Positions 18,154 through 25,500 of a stretch of 41,551 nucleotides of DNA are shown piece after piece. Location of the stretch: positions 1 through 41,551 of the forward strand of contig JBBIJR010000028.1 in assembly GCA_037445875.1 (NCBI GenBank), given 5' to 3'. This DNA is from JBBIJR01 sp037445875 (GTDB lineage Bacteria; CLD3; SB21). Position 1 is the first letter of the stretch. Every line of letters starts with the position of its first letter. Under the pieces are notes generated by a model, which worked only from the letters and a program-made list of their open reading frames with translations, ran no database searches and had not been told where the DNA came from. A program made the position numbers and the translations under genes.

Positions 18154-19048
18154 GGACCGTGTCACCTCCTTTCAACACACGCCATCGGCGCGGTACGGGA
18201 ACGAACAGCCGTTGCATGCCGAGCGCCCGATCGTCCAGACCGAACGCGAGTCCCATCAACTGCGTGAAATAGAGTACGGGGATTTCGACGGAGAGGCCGT
18301 AACGCGCCCGAAGTTTGTTCTGCAGGCATTCGAGATTGAACTGGCACAGCGGACAGCAGGTCACGATCACCCCGGCACCGCGGCGAACGGCCTCGGTCAG
18401 AATGGAACGGTTGAGCGGCAGGCCCGCGTCCGGGATCGTGCCGGTCAGACTGCCTCCGCAGCAGAATGTCTTGAGCGACCAGTCGACGGGCTCCGCTCCG
18501 AGCTTCTCGACGATGCGGTCCATCAGCGTTGGATGGAACTTGTCGTCGATAAGACCGAATGGCCGAACGACCTGGCAGCCGTAATAACACGCGACGCGCA
18601 GGCCGTTGAGCGGCTCCTTTACGTGCTGTTGAAGGGCTTCCAGGCCGACGTCGTTAACCAGCACATCCAGTGGATGCCGGACGCGTACGCTTCGCCGGTA
18701 CATCAACCCGGCCTCGGTGAGCGCGCGGTCCACCGTCTTGCGGACGTTGTCGTACTGCGTCATGTACTGCTGCGTCTTGGTCAGCACGAGATAGCACGCG
18801 TTGCAGGGGGCCACGAGGTCCGGCCGTTCGCCGTCTTTCTGCTGTTCGGCCAGGGCCAGATTGCGGGCCGCGAGCGAAAATGCTTCCATTTCATCGATGG
18901 AGGCGTACGACGTCGCTCCGCAGCAGTTCCAGTCCTTCAATTCACTCAGTTCCAATCCGAGATGGCTAAACACGGCGCCGATGGATTCACCGTACGCCTT
19001 GCCGGTGCTGTGCAGCGAGCATCCCGGATAAAGCAGATAGCGTTTCAT
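18146..19048 (-). CDS. hdrB: Heterodisulfide reductase subunit B-like protein
   Basis: This 300-residue protein contains two CCG domains. The first has YPGCSLH, DWNCCGATS and VAPCNACY; the second has ACYYGCQVV, KTFCCGGSL and TCCPLCQFN. In methanogens each binds a noncubane [4Fe-4S] cluster that reduces the CoM-S-S-CoB disulfide. A bacterium lacks those thiols, so the acceptor is unknown, but both motifs are intact, which favours a real disulfide-type reaction. The ATG at 19048 overlaps the hdrC stop as ATGA and follows GGAGGT. Confidence 0.92.
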   Translation of the reverse strand: MKRYLLYPGCSLHSTGKAYGESIGAVFSHLGLELSELKDWNCCGATSYASIDEMEAFSLAARNLALAEQQKDGERPDLVAPCNACYLVLTKTQQYMTQYDNVRKTVDRALTEAGLMYRRSVRVRHPLDVLVNDVGLEALQQHVKEPLNGLRVACYYGCQVVRPFGLIDDKFHPTLMDRIVEKLGAEPVDWSLKTFCCGGSLTGTIPDAGLPLNRSILTEAVRRGAGVIVTCCPLCQFNLECLQNKLRARYGLSVEIPVLYFTQLMGLAFGLDDRALGMQRLFVPVPRRWRVLKGGDTVHA

Positions 19049-19686
19049 GATGGCACCTCCTTGGAAGGCGCGGCCGCGGCCAGCAGGCGTTTCAATTTCT
19101 GCATGTCGTGCACGCGGTCCTGCTTGAGGGAGAAGCGGCCGGTCCACATCAGCCGGAGCCCCAGCCACGCCTGGCTTAACAGCCGAAACGGGTTCGTTTT
19201 GAGGTAGAATTTCAACAGCAGCCGGCCCTCGCTGTTCCGGCCCTGCCGGCGTACGAGGTCGAAGAACTGCCGCGAGAACACGGGGATCGGGTACCGCCGC
19301 GGGTACACGCCGGCAGCGATCGCTTCGCGCTTGAGCGTATACATCACGTCCGTGATATGGATCTGCCGGGGGCATTGCACCGTGCACGCGTAACACGACG
19401 CGCAAAGCCAGATCGTGAGGCTGTTCAACACATCCTCCTTGAAACCCTCGCGGGTCATTGCGATGATCTTGCGCGGCGTGTAGTCCATGTAGTCGCTCAG
19501 GGGGCACGTGGAACCACACGTTCCGCATTGAATGCAGCTCAGCAGTTTCTGTCCGTACGCCTTCGCGGCGACGTGCTCTCCAAAAGCAAGGTCGAGTTCC
19601 TTTTCGTATTTCAGCTTGCGCATGCGCGCCCGCGGGTCGGCGTGGGGCTTGCCGCGGATGAAACCAAGCATCGGCCAGAGTATCAT
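19045..19686 (-). CDS. hdrC: Heterodisulfide reductase subunit C-like ferredoxin protein
   Basis: The 213-residue product has two [4Fe-4S] motifs, CIQCGTCGSTCPLSDYMDY and CASCYACTVQCPRQIHI, which carry electrons from HdrA to HdrB. It is somewhat longer than minimal HdrC, with a basic C-terminal region (LKFYLKTNPFRLLSQAWLG) of unclear role. It is the first gene of the hdr-mvh unit, starting about 100 bases downstream of an intrinsic terminator that closes the group 3b operon, so it should have its own promoter in 19687-19786; no consensus promoter was found there. The ATG at 19686 follows AAGGGAAA. Confidence 0.9.
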   Translation of the reverse strand: MILWPMLGFIRGKPHADPRARMRKLKYEKELDLAFGEHVAAKAYGQKLLSCIQCGTCGSTCPLSDYMDYTPRKIIAMTREGFKEDVLNSLTIWLCASCYACTVQCPRQIHITDVMYTLKREAIAAGVYPRRYPIPVFSRQFFDLVRRQGRNSEGRLLLKFYLKTNPFRLLSQAWLGLRLMWTGRFSLKQDRVHDMQKLKRLLAAAAPSKEVPS

Positions 19687-19786
19687 AGGTTTTTCCCTTA
19701 TGTTGAAATGACGTTCGGTCCCCGGAGGGAGCATGGGTTCAGGAATAGGCCCGTATCGGAATAGTATTTCCCATTTGGCGAAAATA

Positions 19787-19817
19787 AAAACGAGCACAAA
19801 ACTCTCGTGCTCGTTTT
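19787..19817 (-). terminator. Intrinsic terminator after the group 3b hydrogenase operon
   Basis: A perfect 11-base stem (AAAACGAGCAC and GTGCTCGTTTT) with a 9-base loop is followed on the minus strand by a T-rich run (TTTTTATTTT). It lies 80 bases past the hydA stop and ahead of hdrC, separating the two hydrogenase transcription units. The A/T-rich flanks are symmetrical enough for some activity on the plus strand. Confidence 0.85.
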
Positions 19818-19896
19818 CGATGATGCCACCGATTTCGTTTTTCGACCGCCCGGCCGGCCCCTGATCGCCGCCCGGTATATCGGCGTCAATGCCCCA

Positions 19897-21207
19897 TCAG
19901 GGACATACCTCCAGGTGCAGTTTCAGGAAATGCGTGGCGCACGAGATGCAGGGGTCGTAGTTGCGGATCGCCTGCTCGCACCGCCATGTCAGTTCGCCTT
20001 TGGGTAATTCGATGTGCTTTTCCACGAACGCGCGCAGGTCGCTCTCCATCGTCTTCTGGTTCTGTGCGGTCGGAGGAACGATCTTCGCGTTCTGGATCAC
20101 GCCCGTTGCGTCCACGGAGTACCTGTGCCAGCAAATGCCGCGCGGCGCCTCGGTGCACCCGCAGCCCGTGCCGGCTTTCGGTACGACCGTCATCATGGAC
20201 CGCTCCGGCTCCTCGTACGTCTCGATCAGCCGGATGGACTCGTTGATCGCGTGCAGGGTCTCCAGGCTGCGTACGACGATGCTCTTGAACGGATTGGTCA
20301 CCGGAGGCACACAGCCAACGTCGCGGGCCAGGTCTTTCTCCATCGTTCCAAGCTTTTCGAAGTTGAGGTTGAAACGGGCCAGCGGCCCCACGGCGTAGTT
20401 CCCTCGCCCTTTGATCGCGGAACGCAAGGCGTGGCTGTGCTCCTCGTGAAGTTCCTCGAAGTGTTCCTCGTACTCGGCCACGTCGATGTCCAGCCCGCGG
20501 TTCGACACGAGACGCCCGTCGGTGATGGCGTATTCGTCCGGGTGCGAAAGTGCGACGAACTCGTAATCCACGTCCAAATCGGGGAAGTTCAGCCCGGCGA
20601 CGAGGCGAACGGTATCCACGGCCGCGGTACGGGCCCAGTGCAGTTCATCGAGCAGCGGAGTGAGCTCGCGCTTCTTCGGGGCGCGGTAGAAACCTCCGAC
20701 GGTCACGTTCACGGGATGAATCTCCCTCCCGCCGATCACAGTCATCAGGTCGTTCCCGAGTTTTTTCATTCGCAGGGCGCGGACCACCGCGTCGGGATGA
20801 TCTTTCGCCATGTGTACCGCGCTCGGGTAACCGAAGAAATCCGGCGCGTGCAGCATATATACGTGCAGGACGTGGCTCTCGATCCACTCGCCGCAGTAGA
20901 TCAGCCGTCTCAGATCGCGCAGCGGTCCCGTGATCCTGACGCCCAGCGCCCGTTCCAGTGCCTGGGACGAACTCATCTGGTAGGCGATCGGACAGATGCC
21001 GCAGATGCGCGCCGTGATGTCGGGGACCTCACGGAAGTTCCTTCCCCGGAGGAAGGCCTCGAAGAAGCGCGGCGGCTCGAATATCCTAAATTGGAGGTCG
21101 GCCACTTTGCCGTTCTTGACCTTCACGTAGAGCGAGCCCTCGCCTTCGACGCGTGCCAGATAGTCCACGCGGATCGTCCCGTCCTTGATGGGTTTCTTAT
21201 CTTTCAT
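19897..21207 (-). CDS. hydA: [NiFe] hydrogenase large (alpha) subunit, group 3b
   Basis: The 436-residue protein has nickel-ligand motifs RICGICP (Cys69, Cys72) and NYDPCISCATH (Cys420, Cys423), then a 10-residue tail removed during maturation. Motifs and operon partners match the bidirectional NAD(P)-dependent sulfhydrogenase class (group 3b), cytoplasmic enzymes that exchange electrons between H2 and NAD(P)H and in some archaea also reduce polysulfide. The ATG at 21207 follows AAGGAG and overlaps the hydD stop by 11 bases. It is the last gene before the terminator. Confidence 0.93.
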   Translation of the reverse strand: MKDKKPIKDGTIRVDYLARVEGEGSLYVKVKNGKVADLQFRIFEPPRFFEAFLRGRNFREVPDITARICGICPIAYQMSSSQALERALGVRITGPLRDLRRLIYCGEWIESHVLHVYMLHAPDFFGYPSAVHMAKDHPDAVVRALRMKKLGNDLMTVIGGREIHPVNVTVGGFYRAPKKRELTPLLDELHWARTAAVDTVRLVAGLNFPDLDVDYEFVALSHPDEYAITDGRLVSNRGLDIDVAEYEEHFEELHEEHSHALRSAIKGRGNYAVGPLARFNLNFEKLGTMEKDLARDVGCVPPVTNPFKSIVVRSLETLHAINESIRLIETYEEPERSMMTVVPKAGTGCGCTEAPRGICWHRYSVDATGVIQNAKIVPPTAQNQKTMESDLRAFVEKHIELPKGELTWRCEQAIRNYDPCISCATHFLKLHLEVCP

Positions 21208-21976
21208 GGGCTTCGCTCTCCTTGCGGAAGGCGTCGGCGTACGCATTGAAACTGCGGAAGGCTTGTACGATGTCCGCGTCCGCCCGGCCCAGCCGTTTCC
21301 ACCACGTGCTCAGCGATTCCGTGTTGGGCAGTTCCTTGGGACCGAAGCATCCGTAGCAACCGCGGTAATAGGACGGACAGATCGCACCGCACCCCGCCTG
21401 CGTCACCGGTCCCATGCAGGGAATGCCCGCCGCCACCATGACGCACACCGTTCCGCGCCGCTTGCATTCCATGCACACACTGTAATTGGGCAAGACGGGC
21501 TTTCGTCCGATGAGGAACGCGGAAAGGACTTCGATGAGTTGCTTCTTGCTGATCGGACAACCTCGTAACTCAAAATCGACCTTCACATGATCGGCGATGG
21601 CCGTGGACTTGTTGAGTGTCTCGATGTACTCCGGATGCGCGTACACCAGAGGTACGTACCGCTTCACATCCTGGAAATTCCGGAGGGCCTGAATGCCACC
21701 CGATGTCGCACATGCGCCGATGGTCACCAGCACCTTCGAGACCCGACGTACCTGGTGGATCCGTTCCGCGTCGTGTGCCGTCGTGATCGAACCTTCGACC
21801 AGAGAAAGATCGTACGGACCTTTGGTCACTTCCCGGGATGCTTCGGGGAAGTTGGCGATCTCGAGGGCGCCTACAACGGCGAGCAGTTCGTCTTCGCAGT
21901 CCAGCAGACTCAACTGGCATCCGTCGCAGGAAGCGAATTTCCACACAGCCAGTTTGGGTTTGCCTTTCTTGGCCAT
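21197..21976 (-). CDS. hydD: [NiFe] hydrogenase small (delta) subunit, group 3b
   Basis: The 259-residue subunit starts LAVWKFASCDGCQLSLLDCE, the proximal-cluster CxxC pair, and has VTIGACATSGGIQAL and FELRGCPISKKQL. The later cysteines CMECKRRGTVC, CMGPVTQAGCGAIC and CYGCFGP supply the other [4Fe-4S] clusters. It moves electrons between HydA and the HydB/HydG diaphorase half. No signal peptide is present. Only two bases separate it from the hydG stop, and it overlaps hydA by 11 bases. Confidence 0.93.
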   Translation of the reverse strand: MAKKGKPKLAVWKFASCDGCQLSLLDCEDELLAVVGALEIANFPEASREVTKGPYDLSLVEGSITTAHDAERIHQVRRVSKVLVTIGACATSGGIQALRNFQDVKRYVPLVYAHPEYIETLNKSTAIADHVKVDFELRGCPISKKQLIEVLSAFLIGRKPVLPNYSVCMECKRRGTVCVMVAAGIPCMGPVTQAGCGAICPSYYRGCYGCFGPKELPNTESLSTWWKRLGRADADIVQAFRSFNAYADAFRKESEAHER

Positions 21977-21978
21977 CG

Positions 21979-22815
21979 TCACAACTCCCTTTTCAGCATC
22001 CGGTCCTTGATCCGGTCGTACCGGAACACAGGTCCGTCCTTGCAGATGAAATCGGGGCCGAACTGGCAGTGTCCGCACAGGCCGATGCCGCATTTCATGT
22101 TGCGCTCCATCGATACGAAAATGTTCTCCGCCGGAATGCCTCGTTTGGACAACTCCTGGAGGGTAAAGCGCATCATGATCTCGGGTCCGCAAACCATGGC
22201 AATGGTCATTTCTTGGTCGAAATGGAAGCGTGGCATCAGATTAGTGACCACCCCAACGTTGCCTCGCCAGGAACTTTCCGCCCGGTCGACGGTGACGCTG
22301 ACGTGCAGGTCGAACCGCCCTCGCCACTGTTCCAGTTCTTTGACGTACAGCATGTCGTTTGGGGTCCGGGCGCCGTACAGCATCAGGATCTTCCCGTACC
22401 GGTCCCGGTGCTGTAGCAGGTGGTACATCACGGGACGAAGCGGCGCGAGACCGATGCCGCCCGTGATGATCACGATATCCTGGCCTGCAATGTCGGCCAC
22501 GGGCCACGGTGTCCCGTAGGGTCCGCGTACTCCGATCACGTCACCCCGGCGGAGCTGCCGCATCATCTTCGTAACGCTGCCCACTGCCCGGATCGTGTGA
22601 ACGGCCTTGCCCGCCGCGGCCGGGTGGCCGCTGATGGAGATGGGCACTTCCCCGATGCCCCACTGGTAGAGCATGTTGAACTGCCCGGGCAGAAAAGTGA
22701 AATCCCCCCCGTCGAGAGGATGAAGTTCCAGCGAAAAGGTGTCGTGGGTTTCCTTCCAGGTCCGGTCCACTCGAAATGGCCGCGACACCATCGGTTCCGT
22801 CGCTTCGGCAATCAT
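21979..22815 (-). CDS. hydG: Group 3b hydrogenase gamma subunit (FAD/NAD(P) diaphorase)
   Basis: The 278-residue protein is of the ferredoxin-NADP reductase/dihydroorotate dehydrogenase electron-transfer type. The FAD-binding barrel occupies residues 10-105 (FLPGQFNMLY, PISISGHPA), then the nucleotide-binding domain (IVIITGGIGLAPLRPVMYHL, MLYGARTPNDMLY, AMVCGPEIMM). A C-terminal [2Fe-2S] cluster site is CGIGLCGHCQFGPDFIC. It is where NAD(P)H would enter or leave. The ATG at 22815 is 15 bases after the cyclic-nucleotide-domain gene. Confidence 0.92.
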   Translation of the reverse strand: MIAEATEPMVSRPFRVDRTWKETHDTFSLELHPLDGGDFTFLPGQFNMLYQWGIGEVPISISGHPAAAGKAVHTIRAVGSVTKMMRQLRRGDVIGVRGPYGTPWPVADIAGQDIVIITGGIGLAPLRPVMYHLLQHRDRYGKILMLYGARTPNDMLYVKELEQWRGRFDLHVSVTVDRAESSWRGNVGVVTNLMPRFHFDQEMTIAMVCGPEIMMRFTLQELSKRGIPAENIFVSMERNMKCGIGLCGHCQFGPDFICKDGPVFRYDRIKDRMLKREL

Positions 22816-22830
22816 ATCCTGAGCGCCCTT

Positions 22831-23292
22831 TCAGTCCTTGTCCCCGTACACGTCGAGGAGCTGCAGACGCGTAGATTCCAGACGCTGGCTGACCAGGTGG
22901 GCAAACCGCTTGAGCAGTTCGTACCCCAGATGGTGGTCCTCTTCGCATTTCGTTCTGAGGCACTTTCCATCGAGGGCGATCGCACGAACCATCTCCGTAG
23001 CGCGGACGTCGAACTGCCAGTGGTACGGCGGAATGAGCCACGACCAGCCCAGTACGTCGCCTTCACCGGCCGTCTGGACGGTGATGTGACCCTTTTCGGC
23101 CGCATAGATCTCTAGAGACACCTTGCCGTGCCGGATCAGGTAGAATTCGTTGGCCTCCTCGCCTTCGCGGAGGAGGAACTCGCCAGTGTCGAACCGCACA
23201 TTCTTCGCGCAGCCAACGATTAGGTCGACGTAGCGAGGCTCCAGGCCCTGCAAAAAGGGATGCTCCACCAGGTAAGTCTTCAGGTCTTCCAT
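22831..23292 (-). CDS. Stand-alone cyclic-nucleotide-binding-domain protein in the hydrogenase operon
   Basis: The 153-residue protein is one cNMP-binding (Crp-type) beta-roll: FLLREGEEANEFYLIRHGKV, VQTAGEGDVLGWSWLIPPYHW, VRATEMVRAIALDGKCL, then helix C to a short tail ending YGDKD. There is no DNA-binding domain, so it cannot act as a Crp-like regulator by itself. The pocket lacks the usual arginine of cAMP-binding proteins in an FGE-x-RAA motif, so the ligand is uncertain. The start codon shares one base with the hydB stop (TGATG), so it is coupled to hydB and lies between two subunit genes. A subunit-like or allosteric role for the hydrogenase is plausible but unproven. Confidence 0.85.
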   Translation of the reverse strand: MEDLKTYLVEHPFLQGLEPRYVDLIVGCAKNVRFDTGEFLLREGEEANEFYLIRHGKVSLEIYAAEKGHITVQTAGEGDVLGWSWLIPPYHWQFDVRATEMVRAIALDGKCLRTKCEEDHHLGYELLKRFAHLVSQRLESTRLQLLDVYGDKD

Positions 23293-24443
23293 CACACGCT
23301 CCCTTGGTTAGAGGTTGATGTGTTTCGATCGTTGTCCCGCAGGGCCCGGGCTTCCTCCGTGATGTCGATACCCACAGGACACCACGTGATGCACCGCCCG
23401 CAGCCGACACAGCCGGAGACGCCGAATTGATCGATCCAGTAGGAGAGTTTGTGCGTCATCCATTGGCGGTACCGCCCTTTGCCGGAAAACCGCACGCTCC
23501 CCCCGTGGAGATAGGTATGCCCCTGCGTGAAACAGGAATCCCAGCGGCGCCACCGCTCCGCCACCGCCCCGCTGACGTCCGTGGCGTCCTCGACGTTCAT
23601 ACAGAAACACGTAGGGCAGACCATCGTGCAGTTCGCGCACGCCAGGCATCGTTCGGCCGTCTGGTCCCAGCGGCGATCGTCGAAGCGGCGTTGCAGCAGT
23701 TCGCGTATCCCGTCGGTGGACAATTGCTTGCGCATGCGACGGGCGGTTTCCTGTACCGCGGCTTCGGCGAGTTGGCAGTCTGCATCGGTGGCCGCCTCGT
23801 GTGGAACGTCCTTGATGATGGCCCGGCCCTGCTCGGACCCGGTTTCCATGACGAATACGTGGCGGTCGCCGTCGAGGATTTCGGTGAACGCGAGGTCGAA
23901 ACCCATGGTGGCCTTCGGCCCCGTTTTCATCGACGTGCAGAAACAGTTGGCGCTGGCGGAGGTGCAATTCACGGCGACGATCAGGCAGTCTTTGCGCCGG
24001 CGAACGTAGTCCGCATCGACGAAGCGGCCTTTTTGCAATACGGCGTCCTGGACGGCGAGGGCATGGACATCGCAGGGACGCACGCCGAGGAAGGCAAACT
24101 TCGGAGACCGGTGATGGCTTTCTGGATGGATTTCGAATCGTGAGCCGTCACGAGTGGCCTTCCACAACCGCACTTCGGGAGGAAACAGAAACCGTTTCAT
24201 GGATCCGGGTCCGACCGCGGAGGCAAACAGGGCCTCTCCGGCGTCTCGTTTCAGCACATAGGTGCCGGGCCCGTGTTCATCGTTCCAGCCGCGCGGCAGA
24301 TCCTTCACCGACCGAATCTCGTCCAGGCCAATGGCTCCGCCTTCCAATCTTGGAGCAATGACCCGATAACCGTCCTTATGGAGATTGCCGATCAGGACAT
24401 CCAGATGGTCTTCCGTCAGCGTTATCCGCTCCGCATTTGCCAC
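23292..24443 (-). CDS. hydB: Group 3b hydrogenase beta subunit (iron-sulfur protein)
   Basis: The 383-residue protein matches the anaerobic sulfite-reductase A/sulfhydrogenase beta family: FLGVRPCDVHALAVQD, CTSASANCFC, and two [4Fe-4S] motifs CLACANCTMVCPTCFCM and CVGCGRCITWCPVG (the latter at about 345-356). It connects HydG to HydD. It is the first gene of its operon; the GTG at 24443 has AGGAG six bases ahead. An AT-rich region with an inverted repeat lies just upstream. Confidence 0.92.
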   Translation of the reverse strand: MANAERITLTEDHLDVLIGNLHKDGYRVIAPRLEGGAIGLDEIRSVKDLPRGWNDEHGPGTYVLKRDAGEALFASAVGPGSMKRFLFPPEVRLWKATRDGSRFEIHPESHHRSPKFAFLGVRPCDVHALAVQDAVLQKGRFVDADYVRRRKDCLIVAVNCTSASANCFCTSMKTGPKATMGFDLAFTEILDGDRHVFVMETGSEQGRAIIKDVPHEAATDADCQLAEAAVQETARRMRKQLSTDGIRELLQRRFDDRRWDQTAERCLACANCTMVCPTCFCMNVEDATDVSGAVAERWRRWDSCFTQGHTYLHGGSVRFSGKGRYRQWMTHKLSYWIDQFGVSGCVGCGRCITWCPVGIDITEEARALRDNDRNTSTSNQGSV

Positions 24444-24469
24444 ACCGGTCTCCTGCTATTCTATAAACT

Positions 24470-24495
24470 AAAGAGTATAAGATTGTATTCTCTTT
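24470..24495 (-). promoter_or_regulatory. AT-rich inverted repeat upstream of the group 3b hydrogenase operon
   Basis: Arms AAAGAGTATA (24470-24479) and TATTCTCTTT (24486-24495) match at nine of ten positions around a 6-base spacer, 27 bases before the hydB start. Further upstream on the minus strand a TTGACT (-35-like, 24522-24527) is present, but the hexamer at 17-base spacing (TGTCTT) is a poor -10, so the promoter may need an activator, or the repeat may be an operator or a leader hairpin. The site does not resemble Fnr or Crp boxes. Confidence 0.4.
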
Positions 24496-24602
24496 TATAA
24501 GACAACACACTCCACTTTCAAAGTCAATTTACAACCGGCAGCACGCCTTGTCCATGACCTATCTCATGTAATACACGCACACTATTATTTCCAAGATTTT
24601 CC

Positions 24603-24631
24603 TTTTACGCCAAAGCCGTACTGCATAAATT
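24603..24631 (+). promoter_or_regulatory. Candidate sigma70-like promoter for the cyclase gene
   Basis: TTTTAC (24603-24608) and TAAATT (24626-24631) are separated by 17 bases, about 27 bases ahead of the cyclase ATG. Both boxes are imperfect, so support is modest. The rest of the 214-base divergent intergenic region is AT-rich without other recognised sites besides the inverted repeat. Confidence 0.3.
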
Positions 24632-24657
24632 GCATTTGAGCTCTACAAGCAAGAGAC

Positions 24658-25479
24658 ATGGAAATACTGGTCAGAATTGCCGGACGGACGTACCGGGCCG
24701 AGTCGAGTGCTCCTATCGACATCTCGATTCCCTTGCGCTTTGACGGTCGCCAGCCCGGAACTTACGGCGTGCCCCGGGCTTCGGCCCGCGCATACGAGGA
24801 CGGAAGGTTCGTCGGAGATACCCGCCGCGGAGGCAGCTGCAACTTCGAGGAATACCGCCTCGTCCCCCATTGCAACGGGACCCATACGGAATGCGTCGGC
24901 CACATCGCGCATGAGCGGATTGCAATCCACACCACACTGCAAACGTCGTTGATGCCGGCCACGCTGGTCACGGTCACACCCGCCGAAACGTCGGCAACCG
25001 GTGAATCGTATCGACCGGACAAGAAACCGGAGGACCACCTGATCACGGCGAAGGATTTGCACCATGCCCTTCGCGAAAGCCCGCCCGAGTTTCTCGAAGC
25101 GCTGGTGATACGCACCCTTCCCAACGACGAGGGTAAGAAAAGCAGAGACTACCGGCTGGTCCAGCCGCCGTTTTTCTCTCTGGAAGCCATGGAGTACCTG
25201 GTCAGTCTGAACATCCGCCACCTGTTAGTGGACACGCCTTCCGTCGATCGCCTGCTGGATGAAGGTCTCCTCAGCGTTCACAGGATTTTCTGGGCCGTCC
25301 CGCAGGGAAGCTTCGACATCGATCCGGAAAACCATTCACCGAAGACCATCACCGAAATGATCTTCGTCCCCGACGAGATCCGCGACGGCCCGTATCTCCT
25401 TGAGTTACAGATCCCTCCGTTCGTGGCCGACGCAGCCCCGAGCCGGCCCGTTCTCTACCCGATCTCCGGACCGCTCTGA
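24658..25479 (+). CDS. Cyclase-family protein (kynurenine formamidase-like metal hydrolase)
   Basis: This 273-residue protein shows the cyclase/KynB signature HCNGTHTECVGH (His71, His76), a zinc- or manganese-binding motif, after a DISIPLRFDG strand, and later HLLVDTPSVDRL with FWAVPQGSF. Family members hydrolyse amides such as N-formylkynurenine or isatin; no tryptophan-catabolism neighbours are present, so the substrate is open. The ATG at 24658 has only a weak AAGAGA ribosome site. It is transcribed away from the hydrogenase operon and is followed 21 bases later by the ABC permease gene. Confidence 0.8.
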   Translation: MEILVRIAGRTYRAESSAPIDISIPLRFDGRQPGTYGVPRASARAYEDGRFVGDTRRGGSCNFEEYRLVPHCNGTHTECVGHIAHERIAIHTTLQTSLMPATLVTVTPAETSATGESYRPDKKPEDHLITAKDLHHALRESPPEFLEALVIRTLPNDEGKKSRDYRLVQPPFFSLEAMEYLVSLNIRHLLVDTPSVDRLLDEGLLSVHRIFWAVPQGSFDIDPENHSPKTITEMIFVPDEIRDGPYLLELQIPPFVADAAPSRPVLYPISGPL

Positions 25480-25500
25480 AGCCTACAGGAGCCGGCCTTG

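Noticed and set aside
16966..18267. Long open frames opposite the hydrogenase genes (also near 5230-6147, 20014-21249, 13000-13700)
   Set aside because: They are antisense to clearly recognised genes, lack family motifs and reflect the high GC content of the coding strand.
12694..19686. Archaeal (methanogen) origin of the window because of the Hdr/Mvh genes
   Set aside because: The flanking genes are bacterial (PorV-like, lipoproteins with lipoboxes, SMUG2-type, sigma factors) and ribosome sites and promoters are bacterial. Hdr/Mvh modules are known in bacteria.
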